Origin: Nitrospirota bacterium
GTDB taxonomy: Bacteria; JACPQY01
Direction of reading: 5' to 3'
NCBI GenBank assembly: GCA_016190245.1
Contig: JACPQY010000012.1
Span: 1-31,437 of the forward strand
Length of the DNA stretch: 31,437 nt
Shown in pieces: positions 8,448 to 16,211 of the stretch. The translations under genes were made by a program, and so were the position numbers. Below the pieces are notes generated by a model. The model was given only the letters and a program-made list of their open reading frames with translations. It was not told the origin of the DNA and ran no database searches. Positions within the stretch are counted from its first letter, which is position 1, and each line of letters opens with the position of its first letter.

Positions 8448-9278
8448 GTGCCTGTTCGGATTGTCGTCTGCGGGGCCGCCGGGAAAATGGGACGGCGGAT
8501 CGTGGCCCTCGCGCTGGCCGAACCGAAACGCTTCGCGCTGGCGGGTGCGGTAGAGCGGGCCGGGGAGCCGGACCTGGGGAAAGACGCCGGACGACTCGCT
8601 GGAGGGGCGGACGCGGGTGTGCCGGTGACGGATGACTTGGGTGCCGCGCTCTCTTACTGTGACGTCGTCATTGATTTCAGCCTGCCGATGGCCGCGGTGG
8701 CACATGCGCAGGCCTGCCGTCGGGCGAAGAAGGCCGTCGTGATCGGGACAACAGGACTGGACGCCCGGCAGGAGACCGCGCTGCGGGGTTTCGCCAAGAC
8801 GATCCCCCTTCTCCTCTCACCCAACATGAGCGCCGGGGTGAATCTCGTCTTCGATCTCGCCGCCCGCGCGGCGGCCATGCTTCCGGGATATGATGCCGAG
8901 ATCGTCGAGATCCACCACCGGCAGAAGGTGGATGCGCCCAGCGGCACGGCTCTCCGGCTCGGGGAGGTGGTGGCCGGGGCGCGCGGGTCGCGCCTCGACC
9001 GCGCCGGCCGTTTCGAGCGCAAGGGGACGATCGGTCCGCGCCGATCGGATGAGATCGGCATCCAGACGCTCAGGGGAGGCGATGTCGTGGGGGACCACAC
9101 GCTTGTGCTGGCTGGACCGGGCGAGCGCATCGAGATCACACACCGCGCCCACTCGCGCGACGTCTTCGCGCACGGGGCGCTGCGCGCGGCCGAGTGGCTC
9201 GCCGGCCGGAAACCGGGTTGGTACGGGATGGCGGATGTGCTGGGGCTCAAAACGGCAAGCGGGAGTCGGCAGTCGTGA
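8448..9278 (+). CDS. dapB: 4-hydroxy-tetrahydrodipicolinate reductase
   Basis: NAD(P)H-dependent reductase that follows DapA. The N-terminal Rossmann motif is GAAGKMG. The substrate region reads EIHHRQKVDAPSGTA, with the catalytic His 156/157 and Lys 160 and the SGTA dipicolinate-binding loop; 276 residues is the usual length. The GTG at 8448 has no visible ribosome binding site and follows immediately after the palindromic element, so its original upstream context has probably been replaced. The stop codon overlaps the preferred dapL start in a GTGA tetranucleotide, which points to translational coupling. Confidence 0.96.
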   Translation: MPVRIVVCGAAGKMGRRIVALALAEPKRFALAGAVERAGEPDLGKDAGRLAGGADAGVPVTDDLGAALSYCDVVIDFSLPMAAVAHAQACRRAKKAVVIGTTGLDARQETALRGFAKTIPLLLSPNMSAGVNLVFDLAARAAAMLPGYDAEIVEIHHRQKVDAPSGTALRLGEVVAGARGSRLDRAGRFERKGTIGPRRSDEIGIQTLRGGDVVGDHTLVLAGPGERIEITHRAHSRDVFAHGALRAAEWLAGRKPGWYGMADVLGLKTASGSRQS

Positions 9279-10525
9279 GGCGCTTGAGCGGAAGACATGC
9301 TAAGGCCGGCTCTGAGAAGCCCCGCCCCGCCGGCTCGCGGCTCGCGGCTCGCGGCTCGCGCCCGAACATCTCCCGTCGCGTGCTCGACCTTCCCCCCTAC
9401 CTCTTCGCCGACCTCGATCGACTGAAGCAGGCCGCCATCCAGAAAGGCGTGGACGTGATCAGCCTGGGTATCGGCGACCCCGACCTCCCCACACCCGCTC
9501 CGGTGGTGGAGGCGCTCGCGCGCGCGGCTCGGAAGCCGGAGAACCACCGCTATCCGTCCTATGAGGGGCTCCTCTCGTTTCGAACGGCCGCCGCCAAGTG
9601 GTGTGGAAGACGATTCGGCATCGCCGTCAATTCCGAAACCGAGGTGGTCTCGCTCATCGGCTCCAAGGAGGGGATCGCGCACGCCCCGCTGGCCTTCTTG
9701 AACCCGGGCGACGCGGCCCTCGTGCCGGACCCCGGTTATCCCGTGTACCGCACGTCCGTCCTTTTCGCGGGAGGGCGCCCCGTCACGCTTCCCCTGCTCG
9801 AAAAGAACGGCTTCAAGCCGGATCTCGGATCGCTTTCGAGGAAGCTCCCGGCCCGTTGCCGGATGATGTTCGTGAATTATCCGAACAACCCAACAGGTGC
9901 CGGGGCGACGCTCGACTTCTTTCAGGAGTTGGCCGATTTCGCCCGGCGGCGCGGGATCATTGTCTGCCACGACGCGGCCTACACGGAGGTTCACTTCGGT
10001 GAGGATTCTCAACACCCGCCCAGTTTCCTGCAGGCCGAAGGGGCGGGCGAGATCGGGATCGAGTTCCATTCGCTCTCAAAGACCTGCAACATGACCGGGT
10101 GGCGGATCGGGTTCGCCATCGGCAACCGCGACTTGGTGGGCGCGCTCGGGAAAATCAAGACGAACATCGATTCGGGTGTCTTCCAGGCCATTCAAGAGGC
10201 GGGCATCGCCGCGTTCCAGATCGCTGGCGAGCACGTGCGGATGATGTCCGGCATCTACGCGGAGCGTCTCGCCGTCGTGCAGGACGGCCTTCGGTCCGCG
10301 GGGATCGAGTTCTGCCGGACCGATGGTACATTCTACGTCTGGGCCAAGGTGCCCAAGGGCCACACCTCGATGGAGTTCGCGAAGAAGGTGCTCGACCGGA
10401 CCGGGGTCGTCGTCACCCCCGGCCACGGCTTCGGCCAATTCGGCGAGGGTTACTTCCGCATCACGATCACGCAGGACGTTGCCCGTCTCCAGGAGGCGAT
10501 GAGTCGGTTGAAGGCGTTGAGGTGA
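9275..10525 (+). CDS. dapL: LL-diaminopimelate aminotransferase
   Basis: Class I/II PLP aminotransferase that converts tetrahydrodipicolinate directly to LL-DAP, bypassing the acylated intermediates of DapD/C/E. It shows the DapL-type opening DLPPYLFADLDRLK, ISLGIGDPDLPTP, NYPNNPTGA, the HDAAYTEVHF strand and the PLP Lys in SLSKTCNMTGW (Lys 269 from GTG 9275). Position after dapB supports DapL over a generic aspartate aminotransferase. The GTG at 9275 overlaps the dapB stop (GTGA), but it puts a basic 35-residue extension containing a 7-bp tandem repeat before the conserved domain. A GTG at 9380 would give the family-typical start and about 381 residues, without a good ribosome binding site. 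The overlong ATG start at 9194, inside dapB, is unlikely. Confidence 0.9.
   Translation: MRRLSGRHAKAGSEKPRPAGSRLAARGSRPNISRRVLDLPPYLFADLDRLKQAAIQKGVDVISLGIGDPDLPTPAPVVEALARAARKPENHRYPSYEGLLSFRTAAAKWCGRRFGIAVNSETEVVSLIGSKEGIAHAPLAFLNPGDAALVPDPGYPVYRTSVLFAGGRPVTLPLLEKNGFKPDLGSLSRKLPARCRMMFVNYPNNPTGAGATLDFFQELADFARRRGIIVCHDAAYTEVHFGEDSQHPPSFLQAEGAGEIGIEFHSLSKTCNMTGWRIGFAIGNRDLVGALGKIKTNIDSGVFQAIQEAGIAAFQIAGEHVRMMSGIYAERLAVVQDGLRSAGIEFCRTDGTFYVWAKVPKGHTSMEFAKKVLDRTGVVVTPGHGFGQFGEGYFRITITQDVARLQEAMSRLKALR
9331..9358 (+). repeat. Heptanucleotide tandem repeat, four copies of CGGCTCG
   Basis: Four perfect head-to-tail copies of CGGCTCG plus two further bases. Seven is not a multiple of three, so copy-number change would shift the reading frame of any dapL start upstream of it (such as GTG 9275) but not of the GTG at 9380. 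Confidence 0.85.
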
Positions 10526-10586
10526 GCCGGGCTCTTCAACGGCCCCACCCTTCGAGGACGCAGCCGACGGGTTGTAGGATTCTCCC

Positions 10587-10889
10587 GTGGACCCGCTGAT
10601 TCGGATCAAGCGGCTCGCGATCGCTCGCAAACTGCAGTTCACGGACAAGGCCGAGACCGAGCGCCTTCGGGATGGCCTGTCGGTCGAGGACGTTGTAGAA
10701 TCTTTGGTAAATGCCTCGGCCATCACGAAGACCCTTGGCTCGCGGGCGCCCGGGCGTTCGGAGGATCGGCTCTACGTCATCGAAAGCCCCAATTTCTCGG
10801 GCCTCTGGATCTACACCAAGGGCACCATCAGGAAGGTAGGGGAGACGGAAGTTTTCTATGTCCTCGTCTCGTCGAAGCGATCGCGGTAG
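10587..10889 (+). CDS. Probable toxin of a two-gene toxin-antitoxin module (DUF4258/MqsR-like)
   Basis: Small basic protein of 100 residues with a GTG start. The helical N-terminus and the motif run ITKTLGSRAPG, YVIESPNFSGLWIYTKG and FYVLVSSK resemble the small RelE-fold, DUF4258-like proteins encoded next to YgiT-type zinc-finger partners; I place it from memory of that family. The downstream gene starts inside it (32-base overlap), as is usual in such pairs. A TAGGAT at 10575-10580 ends six bases before the GTG, suggesting an almost leaderless message. If it is an mRNA interferase it would act in the cytoplasm. Activity is inferred, not shown. Confidence 0.65.
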   Translation: MDPLIRIKRLAIARKLQFTDKAETERLRDGLSVEDVVESLVNASAITKTLGSRAPGRSEDRLYVIESPNFSGLWIYTKGTIRKVGETEVFYVLVSSKRSR

Positions 10890-11100
10890 TGCCGGGGCAG
10901 TTCGCTGCCCGCTTTGCGGGGCTCGTTCCCTCGAGCGCCGGAACGGGCGGGTGAAGCTGCAAGTGCGCGGCGAAACATTTGTCTTGGATGATGTGTCCTA
11001 CGAACGCTGCGCCCGCTGCCGACGAAAGCTTTTCGATTATTCCACCAGTCAGAGGATGGATGCGGTAGTCCTTGGCAAGACGAAGTCGGTCGCGGCGTAG
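10858..11100 (+). CDS. YgiT-type zinc-finger protein, probable antitoxin
   Basis: 80-residue protein with two Cys pairs, CPLC (17 and 20) and CARC (51 and 54), separated by a short beta-rich stretch. This is the layout of the N-terminal zinc domain of MqsA and of the YgiT-type partners of small toxins. The C-terminal DNA-binding HTH of full-length MqsA is absent, so autoregulation would need another factor. The ATG at 10858 overlaps the upstream gene by 32 bases, implying coupled translation. I see no in-frame alternative start that would remove the overlap. Confidence 0.65.
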   Translation: MSSSRRSDRGSAGAVRCPLCGARSLERRNGRVKLQVRGETFVLDDVSYERCARCRRKLFDYSTSQRMDAVVLGKTKSVAA

Positions 11101-11519
11101 GTCCTGGGAACGCCAGTTCGGGAACGAGACCCTGAAAGCGTCGTGTTTGCCCTCGCGGCTTCGGCGGGCTGTCGAGCGGGCCTTCGTGGAGTATCAGCGA
11201 AAGGCGTGTGACTTTCGTGTCCCCTGCTCGGGCCTGACATTCATGGATCCTGCGGAGGGGCTAGACTCTCCCGGTGGGCATGACATCTGGACACTGCATG
11301 CGTCGGCCCGAATCTACTGTCGCAGGTCCTGCGTCGAGGCTACTGGTTCATCAACCGCTCCTGAGACGCAGCCGCAGGAAGCAGCCCCATGAGGCTTTGG
11401 CCTGACCAAGCAATGATCCTTGCGTCCGAACCCGTGCGGTCGCCGGCTGAGGGCCAATTCTGACGGGCGGGGGATCGGCGGCGAAGGGAAACGGGCGGGC
11501 ACGGCCCCGGGACCGCGCA
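11101..11519. other. Intergenic stretch without a recognisable gene
   Basis: 419 bases between the toxin-antitoxin-like pair and the cytochrome gene. Open frames here (for example 11072-11392 plus) are Arg/Ser-rich without recognisable motifs. A TAGACT at 11262-11267 could be a -10 element. I see no RNA gene, terminator or repeat. Confidence 0.5.
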
Positions 11520-13544
11520 GTGTCCGCGGCCTACCTCTTCCTCCTCTCGATCCTCTTGGTCACGGGAGTCCTCGTCCTGGTGGCCCTTCCGGGGTCTCTC
11601 GCGCAAACCCGCCGCGTCGAGATCCATACGATCCTCGGACATCTGGCCTTCCTGCCGGCGATCGCCCTCACGTTTGCCCATCTGAAACGTTTCTTCTCTG
11701 CGCGATGGGCCGCCGCGGCGTCGGCATGCTTCGTCCTCTACGTCTGGTTCTCGCTCACGCCCACCCCCAGCATGCTCGCGATCCTGGCCGCCGTGGCGAT
11801 CAGTGTGGCGGTCTGCGTCGGCCTCGTGCGACGCGGCGCGCCGCCGGATCGTCCCTTCCACGCCACGGGGGCCGTGCTCCTCATCTTCGCGTTCGCCGCC
11901 TTCTGCTCGGGCCTCTTCCCCACGCTGGGAGGTGGGCACATCCGCTTCAGCAAGTTCTATCGCACGGTCCACGGGCCGCTCGGGCTGTCCCTCTTCCCTC
12001 TGCTGTTCCTTCACTTGGCTCCTTCGTGGGCCGCGGTTCGCCGCCTGACCGATCGTCGACCGCTGGGTTCCCTTGCCGCCTTGCTCGCGGCCTCCACCGT
12101 GATTCTCGTGTCGGCCTTTGCGGTCCCCCATCCATCGGAACCAACGGGGTTGCGAGCCCAGCCGAGGGTGTTCCCAACGCATACACTGGCCGAGGGGCGG
12201 GGCCTCGAGTTCCGAACGATGGAGGGCGATCCCCTCGGGGGCTCGGCCGAGTGCGGGGCCTGCCATCAAACCGTCTTTCGACAGTGGGCGCAGTCGCTCC
12301 ACGCCAATGCAGGGAAGAACCTCGGCTTCATGAAAGCCCTGGAAGACGCGGCCGCACAGCGCGGACCCGAGAAGGCGCGCGAATGCGCGGCGTGCCACGA
12401 CCCCGCCGCGGCGTTCCTGCCGGATCCTCGGGAGATTGTGGATCGGGGGCGGGCCGCGCGGCGGGACGGCGTCTCGTGCCGCGGCTGCCACCTCATCGTG
12501 GACATGGATGAGAAGGGGAACGGGATGTACGCGGTTTCGCAAGGCTCGCGCGGCCATCTGGCGGTGGCCGAGGAGAACCGGCTGATCCGAGGCGCCGCCC
12601 GACCCCATGTGGAGGAGTTCTCGCGACCTCTCCTCAAGCAGGGCCGGTATTGCGCGGCCTGCCATCGCTCGGAGAGGAAAACGGGTCTCGTCCCCCTCGA
12701 CCACTACACCTCGTGGAAGGAATCCGCCTACGCGGACCGGCTCACGTGCCAGAACTGCCACATGGCCCGGATCGAGGCCGACGACTACGCCTATTCATGG
12801 ATGGACCACCGCTTCTTCGGGATCGCCCGCGATCTGCCCGATTTGGTTCCGGAAGATGATCCGGAAAGGCGGACTCTCCTCTCGGAGTTTTCAGCCGCAA
12901 CCATGCAATGGTTGGACGGCGCCCTCGATCCCGTCCGATTCCACCAGGCGTATTTCGACGAGACGTTCAAGGCCTTCCGCGTGTACTATCCCCTCGGCCG
13001 CCTTTGGCGGGCGCGCGAGGTGATCCTGGGAGGCACCCACCTCCCGATGGAGATCGAGAGCCGCCGTGGCGCGGACGCCCGCGATCTTACGCTGGTCGTG
13101 CGGACCCGAAACCGCAGCGTGGGGCACGATTTCCCCGGGGGGCCGAGCGACAACCTGAACCGGATCTGGCTGGACGTTTCCGTCACGGATCACCGGGGCA
13201 CGGAGGTGTATCGCACTTCGGGAGAGAGCGAATCGGCCCACCGCCTGGAACGAGGACTCGCCCGCGACGCCGAGGGCCACCTCATCGAGCGTCACGAAAC
13301 GTTCCTTACCGCCTCCATCACGGACAGCCGGGCGATCCCGCCCGAGGGTTCCGCGACCGACTCCTTCGAGATCAACGTGCCGGACGGCGCGACCTGGCCC
13401 CTCACCGTCCAAGCGGCCTGGCGATACAAGCGCTACAACGACGACTTCTGGCGCTACGTCACCGGCGACCCGATGGCCGTCTTCCCCTCGTTCGTGATCA
13501 GCGAACGCTGGCAGGAGCTGGCGTCGCCGGCGGCGTCGCAGTGA
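11520..13544 (+). CDS. Membrane-anchored pentaheme cytochrome c
   Basis: 674-residue protein. The N-terminal 200 residues hold about six hydrophobic helices with scattered His (36, 41, 54, 114, 140, 151, 165), which could anchor it and might bind heme b. A periplasmic domain follows with five CxxCH sites: CGACH (245), CAACH (289), CRGCH (320), CAACH (378) and CQNCH (410). The arrangement resembles the cytochrome c554 family of multiheme proteins. A C-terminal beta-sandwich-like region (about 500-660) lacks hemes. Such proteins usually pass electrons between the quinone pool and periplasmic or extracellular acceptors; the actual partner is unknown. The GTG at 11520 begins directly with the first helix, but no good ribosome binding site is seen. 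The next gene is in the same frame 60 bases downstream. Confidence 0.88.
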   Translation: MSAAYLFLLSILLVTGVLVLVALPGSLAQTRRVEIHTILGHLAFLPAIALTFAHLKRFFSARWAAAASACFVLYVWFSLTPTPSMLAILAAVAISVAVCVGLVRRGAPPDRPFHATGAVLLIFAFAAFCSGLFPTLGGGHIRFSKFYRTVHGPLGLSLFPLLFLHLAPSWAAVRRLTDRRPLGSLAALLAASTVILVSAFAVPHPSEPTGLRAQPRVFPTHTLAEGRGLEFRTMEGDPLGGSAECGACHQTVFRQWAQSLHANAGKNLGFMKALEDAAAQRGPEKARECAACHDPAAAFLPDPREIVDRGRAARRDGVSCRGCHLIVDMDEKGNGMYAVSQGSRGHLAVAEENRLIRGAARPHVEEFSRPLLKQGRYCAACHRSERKTGLVPLDHYTSWKESAYADRLTCQNCHMARIEADDYAYSWMDHRFFGIARDLPDLVPEDDPERRTLLSEFSAATMQWLDGALDPVRFHQAYFDETFKAFRVYYPLGRLWRAREVILGGTHLPMEIESRRGADARDLTLVVRTRNRSVGHDFPGGPSDNLNRIWLDVSVTDHRGTEVYRTSGESESAHRLERGLARDAEGHLIERHETFLTASITDSRAIPPEGSATDSFEINVPDGATWPLTVQAAWRYKRYNDDFWRYVTGDPMAVFPSFVISERWQELASPAASQ

Positions 13545-13604
13545 CGACCGGGACTCTCCGTCGAGCGCGAGGACCGGTGGCGGGGCGCTAGTTGGTGGTA
13601 TCCT

Positions 13605-16178
13605 GTGGGAGACTTGGAACGGCTTGGACATCCTAGGACCGCTGAGGGCGAGTTCCTCGAGCCGGGCGAACCGCTCAGGGGGATTCCAACGGAAGCCGCG
13701 GGGTCCTGGGACTTCACAAGCGACAGCGGGAGCTTCAGCCACTTCTTCAAAGGCTGGATGGGTCTGATCCATTGGCCCGTCGAGCCCTACGTCACGGCCT
13801 GGATTCCCGCGCTCCAGCCATCCTTCGGGCTGGCACGCTGGGCGTTCCCGCTCAACAGCATGACGTTCCAGCCCGGGGCCCTCGCCATGTCGTTTCAGCT
13901 CGCCGACCTGCGCTTGAGGTTCAACATCCCCGTGGACACCTACCTCATCAGCGGTTTCCTCGACTGGGTGAACATCGACGAGAACGGGAACGAAGTGGAC
14001 ATTGACGTCGGGTCCGGGGAGACCGTGTTCGATGACCAGGGCCGGCTCAGCTACCTGCACGATTTCGATGTGGAGTCGAAAACGCACAAGGTGGTCGCCC
14101 ACGGAGTTCCTGAGGAGGAGCTCGAGGCAAAGGACCTGCGCGAGACCCAGGTGTACGTGTACAAGAGGATGCCCGACGGGTCGCTTGCTCTCCTGGCCGA
14201 TACGGTCCAGGTGCGGACGGAGTACACGCGCGACATGCAGGAAGGGGGGAGCGTCCATGACGCGCGTTTCCAGGCCAAGATCCACGGCAAGCGGGCCAAT
14301 CGCTCGAGCGCGGGGGGTTTTCGGTACGGGCCGAGCGAGATCCAAGTCTATCCCGGGGACAAGTTGCTGGCCGTGGCCGTGGACCGAGCCGGAGGATACG
14401 TCGGGATGCAGGAGGTCACCGCTCCGTCCCGAGCGGAGACCGGCTTCCTCGACATCCCCTTCTTCATGAAGATGTACCCCCCGGATATCGAGGTCGAGGT
14501 CGAGCGCGAGTACAAGCTGTTCGGCATCTCGGAGGGGCAGAAAGCCACCTCGCTCATCGGCTTCGAGGGGGCGGCCCTCCAGAGCGACGAGCAGATCCGC
14601 CTCAGGACAAAATGGATGTACAACGATTGCTCGGGCGATCCCCCACAGGCCCTGCCGAGGGACATTCCCCCAATGTCCGTGCGCTACGCGGAGATCAACC
14701 AAGGCGGCAACGGTTCCAAGCTGGGCACGGACGACGTGAAGCCGGGCCACCACACTCTGAATCTCAAACTCCCTCGAACCGCCGAGGGGTTCCCCACGCA
14801 CCACCTGTACCTCCACGTTGACCCCAGAGGCGAGAATCCCACGTTTGCCACTCGGACGTCTCCTTCCGGGCCTTGCGCAGAGGGTTTGGGCCGGCCGTGC
14901 AAGTCGGCCCAGGTGACGCCCGTGGTCCTGAAACGGTACACGGTCGAACAGGTGGGGGACCATGGGCTCGCTCCCGCCACCATCCCGATTCAGACGCCCA
15001 ATACCTGCCAGCCTCTCGAAAAGGACGTTGTGGAGGTCGAGACGGTCCGGGAGCGGGAGCCGGTTCGGTACACCCCGGAGGAGGTGGGCGACCACGGGAC
15101 CGATCCCAAGATCATCGACGGCAAGTTCGTGCTGAACGTGGAGAAGCACGAGGAGACGAGGGTGGATGAGTTCGGCAACCTCTTCGTCGTGACCGTCGTG
15201 GATGCCTACATCCTGGAGGAGCTCAAGGAGGAGAAGGCGAAGGCCTACATCGTCAAGGAGCGGATCAAGGCCCCCGAGATGCAGTACTCCATCTTCGGGT
15301 TCGACGTGAAGCACCTGTGCCTGGAGGCGGACGCCGCGACGCAGCAGGCCTTGAACTGCGAGGAAGAGGAGGGGAGGCGCGAGGACATCTGGCCCGAGGG
15401 GAGCGATGAGAAGAAGGACACCATCGCGAGCATCAACTTCTCCTTGTATGACTTCGCCTCGGCCGTCATGGATTTCAAGGATCCCGGTCAGGTGGCCCTC
15501 GAGGACATCGAGCGGACGTTCGTTTTCGAGACGAGCGACGGGCAGCAGCACACGATCCGGGTGGTCCAGGGGACGGTGATCGTGGATGGCGGGGAGGGCA
15601 AGCCGGAGATCGTGGACGGGATCGTGGTGTTTGGGCTCGAGAACATGATCGGGACGGGCGAGAAGGTCAACCCGACCGATTTCCAGTTCTTCCGACTGCT
15701 CTTGCAAGGTGACGAGGGGAACGTGTTGTGGGAGTTTGACTTGCCGGAGCTGAGCGGCAGATCCGTGGCGCTTGAGCCGACCGTGGAAGGACACTCGGAT
15801 TGGCTCGAGGCGTCGGGGCTGACGTTGATTCGGGTGGAGATCGATGGCGAGCTCTATCCGGAAAGTGATCTGGATCTGCGGTCCGAAACGAATGCGGACA
15901 CAAGAGCCCGCATCGTAGGCAGGGAGGACATTGACGGGGAGGAGTTCTACCGCGTCGAAGCCGAGAAGGACGATGCCGAATTGCGCTGGGGCCGAATGAT
16001 CGTGGATCTGAGGAATGTGGGGCGCTATGCGAAGCCTGGGAGCCGGATTGTCATCTCAGCCTACGATGTCACCGGATCGGGGACTTCCGCGGCCGAGCGG
16101 ATCGGGGACCTTACAATTCAGATTCAAAATATCCGAACGCAGGTTCTCATCGGATCTTTCTCAGGGATCTCGAAATAG
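13605..16178 (+). CDS. Unrecognised 857-residue beta-rich acidic protein
   Basis: I do not recognise the family. The sequence is acidic and rich in predicted beta strands, with Asp/Asn/Gly turns (VNIDENGNE) and many Glu, Asp and Val, like a multidomain surface or periplasmic protein, yet it has no signal peptide or membrane segment from this start. One motif appears twice, RYTVEQVGDHG and RYTPEEVGDHG (encoded near 14935-14965 and 15066-15100), about 45 residues apart. It lies 60 bases after the cytochrome gene in the same frame, with TGA (13542-13544) between them. The GTG at 13605 is the first start after that stop; ATG 13758, preceded by AAAGG, is an alternative. It may have lost its 5' end or be exported by an unusual route. 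A clear terminator follows. Confidence 0.65.
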   Translation: MGDLERLGHPRTAEGEFLEPGEPLRGIPTEAAGSWDFTSDSGSFSHFFKGWMGLIHWPVEPYVTAWIPALQPSFGLARWAFPLNSMTFQPGALAMSFQLADLRLRFNIPVDTYLISGFLDWVNIDENGNEVDIDVGSGETVFDDQGRLSYLHDFDVESKTHKVVAHGVPEEELEAKDLRETQVYVYKRMPDGSLALLADTVQVRTEYTRDMQEGGSVHDARFQAKIHGKRANRSSAGGFRYGPSEIQVYPGDKLLAVAVDRAGGYVGMQEVTAPSRAETGFLDIPFFMKMYPPDIEVEVEREYKLFGISEGQKATSLIGFEGAALQSDEQIRLRTKWMYNDCSGDPPQALPRDIPPMSVRYAEINQGGNGSKLGTDDVKPGHHTLNLKLPRTAEGFPTHHLYLHVDPRGENPTFATRTSPSGPCAEGLGRPCKSAQVTPVVLKRYTVEQVGDHGLAPATIPIQTPNTCQPLEKDVVEVETVREREPVRYTPEEVGDHGTDPKIIDGKFVLNVEKHEETRVDEFGNLFVVTVVDAYILEELKEEKAKAYIVKERIKAPEMQYSIFGFDVKHLCLEADAATQQALNCEEEEGRREDIWPEGSDEKKDTIASINFSLYDFASAVMDFKDPGQVALEDIERTFVFETSDGQQHTIRVVQGTVIVDGGEGKPEIVDGIVVFGLENMIGTGEKVNPTDFQFFRLLLQGDEGNVLWEFDLPELSGRSVALEPTVEGHSDWLEASGLTLIRVEIDGELYPESDLDLRSETNADTRARIVGREDIDGEEFYRVEAEKDDAELRWGRMIVDLRNVGRYAKPGSRIVISAYDVTGSGTSAAERIGDLTIQIQNIRTQVLIGSFSGISK

Positions 16179-16187
16179 CGCCTCCAC

Positions 16188-16208
16188 AGGGCCAAGGATG
16201 GCCCTTTT
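16188..16208 (+). terminator. Intrinsic terminator after the 857-residue gene
   Basis: AGGGCC (16188-16193) pairs perfectly with GGCCCT (16200-16205) around the loop AAGGAT, followed by a T-run ending at 16208. It is 10 bases past the stop codon and lies between convergent genes. Confidence 0.7.
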
Positions 16209-16211
16209 GAC

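Noticed and set aside
8654-10069. 471-codon minus-strand frame across dapB and dapL
   Set aside because: Antisense shadow of two well-identified enzymes.
11072-11392. 106-codon frame after the antitoxin-like gene
   Set aside because: It overlaps the antitoxin gene, has no ribosome binding site and is Arg/Ser-rich without a recognisable motif.
13542-13604. TGA between the cytochrome and the next gene, in the same frame, as possible readthrough or recoding
   Set aside because: Same frame has a one-in-three chance, the cytochrome ends naturally, no SECIS-like structure is apparent next to the TGA, and the 60 bases between translate to unconserved Arg/Trp-rich sequence.
12891-15794. 967-codon open frame on the minus strand
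   Set aside because: It is antisense to the cytochrome and the 857-residue gene, is Arg/His/Leu-rich without domains, and spans both genes and the gap, as expected of a shadow frame in GC-rich DNA.
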